This document shows positions 26,014 to 37,154 of a stretch of 64,000 nt of DNA, one piece after another. The stretch's first letter is position 1. Each line of letters opens with the position of its first letter. The stretch is from Sapria himalayana (taxonomy: Eukaryota > Streptophyta > Magnoliopsida > Malpighiales > Rafflesiaceae), in the NCBI GenBank assembly GCA_029783825.1, contig JAREIK010003009.1, forward strand, positions 35,161 through 99,160, in the 5' to 3' direction. The notes under the pieces were generated by a model. The model was not told where the DNA came from. It saw only the letters and a list, made by a program, of their open reading frames with translations, and did no database searches. Made by a program: the position numbers and the translations under genes.

Positions 26014-27790
26014 ATGGTGCATAAAGGACATGGGTGTGGTCAGGTGTACATGGACACAGACATGGACAAGATTTATCTAGTATTTTATGTCCTATTGTGC
26101 AGTCAGTACCATCTCATACCCACCTTATCTAGACTTCAACATCATCATCACCTTCACCATCACCATCACCATCATTGACAGCTTTATCATCACCTTTATT
26201 AGATGTAAGGTCACCATCCATTGTCCTCCTACACACACTTTTGATCCATCACCATTATCTACACACATTTTACACCATCATTTACACACCATCGACATCA
26301 TCAAATGTTGTGACCTTCTCTAAAGGCAGTGCTAGGTTATTAATTGAGATTTTGGGTGAGAGGCAATAGAAATATGTAAATATTACTTTAATAAAAAATT
26401 ATGATGTCATTGTTAGTGGTTTTGTTTTTATATATAGTTATGAAATGCTTGTTTTCAATGTTAATTGTTTATTTTTACAGTTTAATTCCATTTACAAGTG
26501 TTCGGCTATAATTACAAAGTCATTCAAAAAAATAGTTGATTCCAAAGCATTCTCATGGAAGAAAGTTTCTGAATCAACAAAAGAGACGAACTTTTATGAC
26601 TTTTAGTTAAAAACAAAGATTACAAAAGCATTGAAAATTAAGTATCTAATTAGTTAACTATTATGTTAGTTATTATTCAAGTAAAAAAGAATTATGTTCT
26701 TGTTATTAAAATAGTTTTTTTGTAAATTTTTTATATATAGAATCAGCGTACATGGGGAGCCAAATTTGATGGGTGGATAAAGTCATTGTGGGAGAAAAAA
26801 GCTACCAAATGATACTCACCTTTTGTCCATAAATTGAAGATTCTAAAAGATAGTCCTGATTTTATACCTTTGGATGAGTGACCCAAGTGGCTTAAGTATT
26901 GGAAGCAGCCAGAAGTAAAGAAAAAATTAGAGATATCCAGCAAAAACCGAACATAGCAATTTATAACATTAAAACTTTAAAACATTTGTATATTTAACAG
27001 TTGGCCTAATAGTCCAAATAGTTCAAATATTTGCATGTTTTTTAACATATATTATTTTTTGACTTAATAAATACATACTTTAGGCTTGAGAGCTGGGTCA
27101 AAATCCCATTTTTATGAGATTTTTAGAAATATGTATGTGAAGAAAACGGATTCGTAGTTTGTTGACAACAAATCTAAGATGATTGCTATAAGAATCTATT
27201 ATATTAATAAACTTTTAAAATACTACAGTAAATATTGAAAGTTGTGTGGACTAAAAAATATTCGATTTATTTTATTTATATCTAGCACAATATTTTATTC
27301 TATTTTATCATAAGACTTCGTGGAGGAATGTTTGACAGTTGATTCTCAGCTAGTTGAGAATTTAATGGATATTCAACCAATCGACTATGATCCTATCAAT
27401 TTGGAGACCATATAATGTTAAAAGAAGCATCAAGTGTATGACATCAGCTCGAAGGGTGCGGCTTTTTTTTCTAGCAGTCATGCTTCTATTTCCTGTAACT
27501 CAACAGTGGTGGATGAGGTGGTCATAAAGCAACTAAATGAAACAAATGAATGTTTTGTATTTATATAGAGAGAAATGAAAGAAAAGGACTAACAGATTAT
27601 TCTTTTGAAAAACGAAATCTAGGAAATGAATGAAGTGAATGATGAGATGAAAGAAATAAAGAATGTAATGCAATAATAGATGTCCTATATGGAGACACAA
27701 TTAGCAGGCATGATGCTAGAGATAGAATACCGAGTTCTAGTAGAGAAACCACACAGGAGAGGATAACACAAATGCACCAACTAATGATGA
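26014..27790 (+). pseudogene. TNPA-like / Transposase_24 gene, decayed (element B)
   Basis: This is the second CACTA gene, whose product in better-known elements binds subterminal repeats and assists the transposase. It starts at an ATG at 26014, 158 bases after the transposase, on the same strand. A short His/Gly-rich start is followed by a CAT/CAC-rich low-complexity part (26130-26290). The conserved middle is WLKYWKQPEVKKKLEISSKNR (about 26888-26950, broken by stops), then AGSKSHFYEIFRNMYVKK (about 27090-27145). The C-terminal coiled-coil part REMKEKD to MSYMETQLAGMMLEIE lies at about 27570-27730. Exons are separated by AT-rich introns, and numerous stops are present. The end point is approximate. 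Confidence 0.8.
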
Positions 27791-28016
27791 GGATTATAAT
27801 TTAGTTTTAAATGATTATATACCTATGATATATCTTTGTTTTAATTATGTAAATATTGTATTAGAATAATTTATGAACTTCTTTTACTTTTTTTTTAATT
27901 ATAAAAAATGGTTTATAGTATATTTTTTATTCAATTTTAATATAAAAATTTTAATAAGAGTAATTAAAATTGTTTGTAAAAAAATAAAAATTGTGAAATT
28001 AGTTTTGGAATGAAAA
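27791..28016. other. 3' untranslated stretch of element B
   Basis: This is AT-rich non-coding sequence between the TNPA-like pseudogene and the MITE. It ends in the subterminal motif that forms the MITE target duplication. Confidence 0.5.
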
Positions 28017-28024
28017 TAGCTAGG

Positions 28025-28577
28025 TATAATTGTCAAATGGGCTGGGCTGGCCCGACCCGGCATGAAGCACGGCATAGTTTGGCTGTGCTTGGTTCGGAAC
28101 GGCACGAGAATGACCAATGCCCATGCTAATGTTGGACTTGCCCTCAACACATGTCGTGCCATGCCAGGCCGAGAGATTTTGACCCGCATTCCTTGCCAGT
28201 CACGGCAAGAATGCCTGGCACATGGGCACGGAATGCGTGACCACGAACTGAGCATGGTAACGATGATCCGACGTCGATAGGTGATGCTTGTCGTGACGTG
28301 AAAGGGTGATGGGAGTGAGGGGGTGTGGTGGCACACCGTGGAAACCCTAATTTTTTAAAAAATTAGGGTTACCGCCCATCCATAATCAGGCCGAACAAAG
28401 GTGAACCAAGAGGATTTCAGGCCGTTGGACCGTGTCGGGCCTACCTCCACTGAACCATTCCTGGCCAGGCATGACACGGTTACTGTACTGTGCTATGGCT
28501 TGACACTTCATGGTAGCCCTATAGGGCAGCCTAAAATTGGGTCGGCCCAGCACGCCCTACCATATTTGACACCTCTA
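28025..28577. mobile_element. GC-rich hAT-type MITE inserted in element B
   Basis: The 553-bp insertion is far more GC-rich than its surroundings. It is flanked by a perfect 8-bp duplication TAGCTAGG (28017-28024 and 28578-28585), the length typical of hAT elements. The ends form imperfect inverted repeats: left TATAATTGTCAAATGGGC, right on the minus strand TAGAGGTGTCAAATATGG. The ends then go into GGGCTGGCCCGACC-like sequence. This resembles the widespread plant hAT MITEs that start TAGGGGTGTCAAATGGGC. The target is a copy of the CACTA subterminal motif. Reading frames within it on both strands are chance products of its GC content, and no transposase is present. Confidence 0.86.
28343..28370. 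repeat. Perfect 28-bp palindrome with telo-box words
   Basis: Inside the MITE, AACCCTAATTTTTT is followed directly by its reverse complement. Each arm contains AACCCTAA, identical to the plant telo-box element, though here only as one inverted pair. Confidence 0.95.
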
Positions 28578-28585
28578 TAGCTAGG

Positions 28586-28860
28586 GATTATTCCATCGCT
28601 AATTTAGCTAAGAAATTTTAAATCTATATTCAGATGAAAGATATTATTTACTACTCTTAATTATGATCAAAATTAGCAAGGGAAAAAAAAGAATTAGCAA
28701 TAAAATTTCTGTCATTCAAAATTTTGTTAGGGAAATTTTTTTTTCGTTAATATTTTGAGACAAGTAATTTAGCATGGGATAAATTTCGTCGTAAATCCAT
28801 CGCTATTCTATTTTACTGAAAAAATTTCTTATAATAGCTAAGGAAATTTACCTAGCTATT
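28586..28860 (+). repeat. 3' subterminal repeat region of element B
   Basis: Motifs GCTAGGGATTATTCC, TCGCTAATTTAGCTAAG, TTAGCAAGGGA and TTGTTAGGGAAATTTTTT are degenerate versions of the family motif. The terminal repeat is at 28823-28836, and 24 further bases (28837-28860) repeat the GCTAAGGAAAT and CCTAGCTATT words outside it. Confidence 0.8.
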
Positions 28861-30375
28861 ATGTATATATATCTTTATATTTGTATGTCTATTTTTCTAT
28901 CTATCAGTTTGTCTATCTTTATATTTATCTGTATTTTTATCTGTCTATCAACCTATCTATCTATCTATCTATATATCTATCTCTTTGTCTATTTGTCTAT
29001 CAATCAATCTTGTTTGTCTATCTACCTATCAATATGTCTATCAATATGTCATTCTATCTTTTTATATATCTATCTATCTACTTGTCTATCAATTTGTCTA
29101 TCTATCTGTCTATAAAGCTATCTATAAATCTAACTATTACTCTATTTATCAACTTGTCTATTAATCTATCTATGAATTTGTATATATAAATATCTATATA
29201 TCTGATCTATCTATTTGTCTATCTATCTATCTATCTGTATACCTATTTGTCTATCAATATGTCTATCTATCTGTCTATCAATCTATCTATCTATCTATCA
29301 ATTTTTCAATCAATATATATATATATATATCTTTCTATCTATCTATCAAGCTATCTATCTATCTTTCTAGCTATCTATCTATTAGATTATCTGTCTATCT
29401 ATCTATCTATCAGTCAATCTAACTATCTCTTTATTTTTCTATTTATCTGTCTATCTATCTATATATCTATCTTTCTCTCTATCAATCTATCTATTTATCT
29501 ATCTATCTACCTATCTATTTGTATATCTATCTATCTATCACTTTATCTATTTGTCTATCTATCTATCTGTTTATCTATCTGTCTATCTATCTTCTTATCT
29601 ATCTTTATGTCTATCTATCTGATCTATCTATCAATCTATCTATCTATTCATCAATCTATCAATCTATCAATCTATCATTGTGTCTATCTATTTAGCTATA
29701 TGTTTTTCTATCTATCTATATATCTATCTATCTAACTATCTATCTATTTGTCAATCTTCTATATATCTATCTATTTGTCTATCTTCTATATATCTATCCA
29801 TCTTTTAGTTTATCTATCTATTTGTTTATCTATCTATTTATCTATTTGTATATCTATCTGTCTATCTATCTATCTATCTCAATCTAACTATCTATCTCTC
29901 TAACTATCTTTCTATCAATCAATCAATATATATATTTATCTATCGCTCTATCAATATGTTAATAAATCTGATAATCAATCAATCAATCTGTTTGTCTATA
30001 TATCAATTTATTTATCTATCTATTTATCTATCTATCTAACTAACTAACTATCTATCTATCTATTTGTCTGTCTGACTGTTTGTCTATCTATTTATCTGTC
30101 AGTCTACCTGTCTATCTATCTATCTATGTAACTATCCATCTATGTGTCTCTCTTTCTCTCTATCTATGTCTATCTATCTTTCTCTCTATTTCTCTATCTT
30201 TCTATTTATTAATTTATCTATGCATCTGTCAGTCTATCTATTTTTATATCTATCTATCTATCTTTCTATCTATCTATTTGCCTATCTTTTTGTCTATCTA
30301 TCTATCATATATCTGTATCTCTATCGATCTATCAATCTATTTATCTATCTATCTGTCTGTCTGTCTATCTATTTA
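28861..30375 (+). repeat. Degenerate (TCTA)n array, block 3
   Basis: The orientation is the same as in blocks 1 and 2. A CTCT-rich sub-domain occurs at about 30147-30200 and TCAATCAA runs near 29916 and 29970. It ends at the left edge of element C. Confidence 0.96.
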
Positions 30376-30384
30376 TATTACAAA

Positions 30385-30855
30385 AAAAACATCATTTAGA
30401 GACAAATATTTTTGTCTCTAATCCATCTATAAATAGAATTCCAAATGGGTTAGAAACTAAAGTTTCAGTCTTAAAAATGCTGGTATGTGATTTTGACCAT
30501 CTCTAATACATCTCTAATTAATGATGGATCTTTTAGTCTATAATCAGAGATGGATTAGTGATGGATTTTACCATCTCTAAATTAATATTTCCCAAAGCTA
30601 ATTCCATCTCAGATTAGAGATAGAATTTTTGGTCTTAAATTCTATCTCTGTTTATAGACGGATTTGATTCTATCTTTGATTAGAGATAGATTTAATTCTG
30701 TCTCTAATTAGACTGAATTTTTGGTCTTAAATTTCTTCTCTCTTCAAAGACAGAATGATTTTGTCTCAGATCAAATATGGAAATTTTGGTCTAAAATTCT
30801 ATCTCTAATCAAAGTGTAACATTCCATCTCTAAACAAAGATGAAAATTTCAATTT
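30385..30855 (-). repeat. Subterminal repeat region of element C
   Basis: Tandem, partly inverted motifs of the type TAGAGATGGATTAGTGATGG, TTTTTGGTCTTAAATTC and TCTGTCTCTAATTAGA repeat about ten times. They differ from the GCTAGGGA motif of elements A and B and the GGTCGGTAATTAC motif of element D. Confidence 0.85.
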
Positions 30856-31084
30856 CTTTTCTATCAATACATACAAATATTTTTGTTCACATGTCATGAC
30901 TTTTCATACCGATCTTTTTGTCTTTCAAAGTCAATTATATGAAATCATTAAGATGTAGCTTTATAGTTAAAATAATAGATATCATTAAATAAATTGAAAT
31001 ACACAATACTTTTAATTAATTATAAAATTAATAGTATTCTTAAATAAAAAAATGGTAATAGTAGTGTCAAATATAGCTACTGAT

Positions 31085-33181
31085 CATTATACCATGAAAA
31101 AAACAAGCCAGCTATGATTTCATCTCCTCTTTCATCTCTCTTTGCATCTCTTAAATTTTTTTACACATCACCTCTTGCATTTTTTTATGCATCTCCTCCT
31201 GCATTATTTCATTTTGCTCTTGATTTTTTGGTGTTGATATTGCAAATCAATAAACTGATCACGTAACAGCTCATTTTCTTCCTACACAGGCTGGAATTTA
31301 TCCTTTAACTCATGGCTATGACCCTTAGCAGGTGAATTGCCACTAAAAGAAGTATTGCTATAGTATGTTTCTATTTCATAGTTAATACCATATAGTCTCG
31401 ATTTCATCACTCCCCTGACATGTTAAAAAAAATTCATTTTCATCAACTAGACTAGGTTTGGACGACCCCTCCTCTGGTTGGGACATCTCTTTTTGTAGTT
31501 TCATGAAATCATCATGCACTCAACAACACATCACATTATAATTTATAAATTTAGTAATACAATAATTAACTATTAATTTAATAAATCATTAAATTTTAAT
31601 TAAGATGCTAAGATTCAAAGCTTTGGCTTTCTCATTGACGAATGAGTCATTACTCCTTTTAGTATGATTATGAATAAACAACTTATAGTATGTAGGCTTC
31701 TTTCCCAAACTTTGTTCTTGTGAGTTCAAAATAAAAAATGTATATAATGTGATCACACAATTAAAATGTTATTGTAACAAACTATTTTATCGTAAAAACT
31801 AACCAAGCATTTAGCATGTGAATAATGTGTGATAGATCCTCCATTATGAGTGGCAGGTTCACCATCTTGCTGATTTAGCTTGTTATGTCATGCTCTTGCT
31901 ATGTACTCAGCTTTATTGAATTCATCATTCCATGCCTTCTAAATATCATCAGAAACATAGGTCGGCTTCTGTTTGGCATTCTTAGTGGTCCAAATGAAAC
32001 TCTTGTATTTAATACCAACATGTTTCTTCCAAATAATCTTGACTATGCCAATTATTTTTTGATCCCACCAAAAATATTACTATAAAATTGTAAAAAAAAC
32101 AAATAGTTAGTACAAACTCATTTTATATTTTAAAAGTTACAATATTTTTGAAAAATATTGCATGAAAATCTTCAAAATACAAATCTTTAGTGTTCTGTGA
32201 AATGTTCTTCCAAGTATACCCATCCTTGTGAAGTTGTTGCTTGAAAGTCTTTTAATCATCAGTGAGCATTTTTCATGAAGCAACTACCTATGATGAAAAT
32301 TACTTTCTTCTTAGTTTTAGTATTGAAAAGATTTAATAATACTAAACAAATAAAGAAGTCATTTTCTTGGTAATGATATTAATTGTGATAAAATTTGATA
32401 ATTAAATGCAATTGCCTTAAAATTCTACTTAAAATGACATGAACATATATTTTTATACAAACCCACATATATTATGGACAAGTGTTTGTGTTTGAACCTT
32501 TTTATGCTAGTTAATTGATTAGAGTAATTAATGGGATAGCTCATCCTCCAGTAAATTCTAAAAAAATGATGAGGATAATGGGCTTGACTAGCTGATCTAT
32601 TACAAAAACCAAAAGAAAAAAAATTAAGTTGATTCTTTCTGCCACATTTTATTACATAAAACTAAGAATATTCTACTATATTGGTATATGTAAATTAATT
32701 AAATGTTATCAATTATGACTATCTTTCATTAAAGCACTTGAGTGGTAACTAAATATTCTAGATTGATGGATAGTAATGCTTATGACATGTTAATATAGTA
32801 CATGCTTTTATTTGCATTATTAGAAGAAAGTTAAGTTGTTGAAAGCTTACTCTCTGTTCTCAATAATGATCACATCTCTAGGGTCAAATCTAGAAGTACC
32901 ATCAATGTTGGCCTCAACATTTATAGATTCACCAATATATGCTGATACAGAGCCAATTTCAAATTGTTATGGTGCCTGTGCTGGCAGAGGAGGTGATGGT
33001 TGTACTGAAGGAATTTGTGATTGTATAATGGGAGCCATGTCTTTGGTCTCTGTCACATGATTATCTCATCAATAGACTCTGTCTAATATCTACTATTATT
33101 ATTACCTCTTTTTTCATGGTTTCCTCCTCTTCTTTTACCTCTACCTTCATAGATTCCTTCTCTTCCTTTACCTCTACCCAT
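31085..33181 (-). pseudogene. TNPA-like / Transposase_24 gene, decayed (element C)
   Basis: Read on the minus strand from an ATG at 33181, it begins MGRGKGREGIYEGRGKRRGG, the Gly/Arg-rich start typical of these proteins. Further segments: RFDPRDVIIIENRE (about 32900-32850); KNAKQKPTYVSDDI and KAWNDEFNKAEYIARA (about 31985-31900); HNGGSITHYSHAK (about 31860-31815); GKKPTYYKLFIHNHTKRSND then SFVNEKAKALNL (about 31705-31615); MKLQKEMSQPEEGSSKPSLV (about 31505-31445); and a Met/Glu-rich coiled coil with MQEEMHKKMQEVM (about 31205-31120). Introns separate these blocks. Several stops are present, so it is inactive. The role expected from the family is binding to subterminal repeats. Confidence 0.8.
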
Positions 33182-33189
33182 CTGCACAT

Positions 33190-35860
33190 ATGATGGTTAG
33201 TAAACTAACCAGCAAAGAAGTTTATTAACAAGCATAAAGTGTTAATTTACAAGTATAAAGTCAATGTTGTATATTATCTTGAAATATGATTACAATAGCA
33301 TAAAGCATAATGGCATACAAATTGTAAGTACTTGCTTCTACTATAGTCCTTCCCTGATTACTTAAAATATGATCATAATAGTTGAAAGCAATAACATTGA
33401 TAGTATAAAAAATAGTAGAACTTAAACTTGTTTTTGTATAAAGGTATCATGCATTTCATACTTAACTTGCCTTTGTCAACTCTTAAGTTCTTTTTAGTTG
33501 GATCACTATACCATAAAATGATATTGATGAGTTGAGCTTTAATGTGTTTTCTTACCAATATCATATGTGTTTTCTAGATTTAGTTAAAAGAGAGACCAAT
33601 ATTTTTAAAATAAAATTCCAGCATAACTGATTTTGTTATGAGTAAAATACCCATCCAAGATAAAAGGTTTATGCACTTTAACATGTATAAGATTGTCCCA
33701 ATCAGAAGCATCCACCATACTGGTTTTATTTTGAGGTATAGCCTATATACCATAATATTAGGCATAATAGGGAATATAGAGTTATGTTTGGTCTATTGGG
33801 CCAATCAAAAGACAAAGAAAAGGAAACATATACATTGTGTAAGAATTTTTATGCACATAATTTCTCAATATATTGCAAAACACAAAAGGAAAAGATTTTC
33901 TCAAACTTTTTTCTCACCCCAGTCTCAACAATCACAAACCTAAAAAACTCCTCGTCTCCATGATCACAAACCTAGAAAAAGAATCAACGAACGAAAGGAT
34001 TTAATCAGTATTACAGAATATGGAAAATAAGCATAAACATGGAATAAATGGGAAATATGAAAACATTTAATTTCCAAAAAAATTTTCCTTCCTTAAAATA
34101 CACAAATGAAAATAATCATTAAATCTTTATCCATCCAAAGAGTGCTAACACATATCAATAGTTCATGGATCAAGCCTTCAGGTAAGTAATAAAAATATTT
34201 TTTTATTCCCAAACTAAATAACCAATAGTAGGCACAAAAATGAAAAATAAACTATAACCACTCATGTAATTATGATTATTCCACCCGTCTTCATATACCA
34301 TGAAATACAAAACCTAAGGAGCATTTGGGTAGTTTTAAATCTAAGCTTTCATAAAAATAAATATGCACATTATTGTTTACTTATAGTATAGAGACTCAAA
34401 TGGCACAATCAAAAATATGAAACCCTTGAACAAAGTATGAATCGTGACTTTGTGATTACTGATTTAAGGTAACCTGTCGATATAATACAATCTCACTATA
34501 TTTATGTTTCACTTTCTCCTTGTATAGTTCCAGAAGAATTTCTTTCATAACTATAATCATAACCATAATAGAAAAATCACAATCATAGCCACCAAAACAC
34601 CACCCTATATCTTCTCTACCCAAATCACAATAGCAAGATCAATATACCATCAAACCTAATCAATTAAAACTTAAACAAAAATGCATATGTAGCCCAAATG
34701 AAAAAAAAAGTAATGCAAATGAAACCTTAGTAATCCATGCATTGGGATCTCTAAAAGCTAAACCTTGAAACCTCTATTGTTTAAGTACTAGCCATAATAG
34801 TCAACTACCTAAATATAATTGAAGAAAAATTTTAAAAAATGGCATAGTTTTATCGCATGATCGAACTTAGCACAACCAATAGTTAAAATCAAAACATCAA
34901 TCCACAAGATAATGGAGAATAAAGATTAATCATTAATCACAGACACTCTTATTTTCTCCAACAAAGGCCAAAATCAAACAATTCACAAGAAACAAAAACA
35001 AAATCTTCGACACTTATTGGGACAATGAAAAAAATGATAAGAAAATTTAGGGTTGTGTTGATGAGTAGTGGTGATACTTCAATTCGGAGATTTTTCTTGC
35101 CCATGGTATGAGTGATTATCTATGCACAAATATCACCAAACCTCCAAATCAAACTACAGTTGGAGCATTAGTTCTTCACTAGATGTACACCAAATAATTT
35201 TGATACCATTTATATTATGCTTTAGTTCTTATACTCATCCTTGGAAAGGTAACTAATTTTCCAATAAATTTTCAAAGCATGTTATTTAATGAAACAAAAA
35301 AGAAAATGTCTCTAAAACAAGTAGATATTCAAGAGAGCAAATATGCTTATTTATGATTATAGACTTATAGCATCTAAAATAAGACCATTCATCATCTCAC
35401 ATGTAATATGTATTCATACTTATAACAATAAAGCATACATTATTCATCTTGTCTATACTTTGACTTGGGTCTTTGATGTGTACAAATCAGATAACAATTT
35501 CAAAATGGAGTAGCAATCAGAAATACTAGACTACTAATATTGTATAGAATATACTAATAAAAATCATGTGGACAAAAACAAATAAATAAATAAAAATAAA
35601 GAATGAATGAAAAAATTTGGATATAAAATCTATTTTCAAGTGTAGGTTATTCATTGAAAAGTTTCTTGTGCCACTAAAGAAAGGATTTTTACCCAATTCT
35701 TTCCTTAAAAAAAATACTAGAAACGTAAACTAGCAGAAAATTCCAAACTCATCCCTTCCCTTTACATCAAAAGCCATGTTAATGAGTTAGAAAATGGACA
35801 ACTAGTGATTATAATAACTTGGGAGATAAGTTTACTAGGGTGTTTCACAACAAGATCGCA
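33190..35860. other. Unusually long spacer between the two genes of element C
   Basis: In elements B and D the two genes are 158 and 72 bases apart; here the gap is about 2.7 kb. I see no gene with family support on either strand. The stretch from about 34550 to 35110 is richer in C and looks like leader sequence of a host gene, but no frame is convincing. A later insertion is likely, though I did not find its inverted repeats. Confidence 0.5.
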
Positions 35861-35868
35861 AAAAAATA

Positions 35869-37110
35869 CTACAAATCAGTGAAGTCTTCATCATCATCAT
35901 CATCTTCTGATTCATATTCCAAAACATGTTCAATATCATTTTCAGATTCAAATCATCATCTCCTACATTAGCGCCTATATCTCCACCATTTGGATCATTT
36001 TGAAGACAAAGATCATTGTCCACCACCACCTCAATTTGATGTAAATTAAATTCATTATCTTGAAAGGCTAATTCCAGCATTGAAGAAGTTTTTCTTTGAC
36101 AATTCAGGCATCTCTACAATTGCCCTCGCCTTAATCTTGCACATAGCTATCCAATCCGTTTGGGCTCACCTTAATGAAGGATATGGTACATAATATACCT
36201 AGCATGCATGCATTGTAAAGTATAAATGGTTCATATTTATTAAACCTTCTACATTGGTTGACTTCTATGAGGCTGTAATTTGGGTGCCTCCTAGTACCAA
36301 GCCTTGAAGGTTAAAACCTATCATATTTAAATAGAATTGTTATTTTGAATGGATAACTAGGATACTCTAACTCTAATATCTCTATCAATCGACCATAATA
36401 ATCACTTTCATTCTATCTATAGTTTGTACCCTTAATGCAAATACCATTTTTCATGGTAGCTCATCTAGTCCCAGGGTCTATAGTATGAAATTTGTACCCA
36501 TTGACAAAGTACATTAAATATGACTGTGTGGTTCTATTTGGCCTTTCAGCAAGAGCCTTTACAAAGATATTTGCCACATTGTTACTTGGATTACATGCCT
36601 GTTTATTTAAAAAATAGTAATGTCAATATGTATTTGATTTTAAATATTTATTTATGAATAATTATGCAGGGAAGGAAATACTCTTACATAAAGTTTGAAC
36701 AATTCAACAAAATTATTATTGAGCATTTGATCAATGTCAACATCACTAATTCTTGGATCTTGTTAATGTAGCTTGAGAATGTAACTACTTCAAAAGGTGC
36801 AACCGCAACACAATTCAAAAAAATATAGGCTTGAGCAGCCTGAAGTTCCCCGACATCAATTGGCCTAGGCTTTGCAGTTCCATAAGAAGATCCAGGATAC
36901 GTGAATATTGACAAATTACCTTCTATTGGAAAAGAAATTCCCTCATCATCATTACAAGGCACATTCTACTATCTTGTGTGAACATGTGATTAAAAGTAAT
37001 GCGAACAAAAGTTTGATGCTTCTTCAACTAAATATGCTATACATATTGAACCCTCAACTCGAGACTTATTACCGACATTTTTTTTCAAATGACAAAGGAA
37101 CCTACACACA

Positions 37111-37154
<44 letters not shown>

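Larger units (their letters stand above)
13844..28836 (+). mobile_element. CACTA element B, decayed autonomous-type copy
   Basis: The left end reads TACTATAAGAAATT from 13844 and the right end, on the minus strand, reads TATTATAAGAAATT ending at 28836. Both are CACTATAAGAAA with C-to-T changes. Subterminal repeats with the GCTAGGGA motif follow each end, as in element A. The interior carries the usual CACTA pair on one strand: a TNP2-type transposase (about 22186-25856) and a TNPA-like gene (26014 to about 27790), both full of stops. A 553-bp hAT-type MITE lies in the 3' subterminal region. No clean 3-bp duplication is visible: CTA precedes the left end and GCT follows the right. The right end is also followed by 24 bases of subterminal-like sequence, so the right boundary is uncertain by about 25 bases. 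Confidence 0.88.

Noticed and set aside
26087..26323. Thr/Ile and His-rich frames
   Set aside because: These are alternative frames of the low-complexity CAT/CAC-rich part of the TNPA-like pseudogene in element B.
27899..28336. Frame of 145 codons on the minus strand, and 28062-28280 on +
   Set aside because: Both lie in the GC-rich non-coding MITE or run across its border, overlap each other on opposite strands, and match no family.
28343..28370. Internal telomere sequence
   Set aside because: Only one inverted pair of AACCCTAA is present. There is no run of TTTAGGG units.
28861..30421. Repeat-encoded frames in blocks 2 and 3 (also 13400-13892)
   Set aside because: Low-complexity products of the TCTA array. 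Those running past the edge merely read into transposon ends.
32836..33060. Cys/Gly-containing frame on +
   Set aside because: It is antisense to the TNPA-like pseudogene of element C, whose minus-strand reading has family matches.
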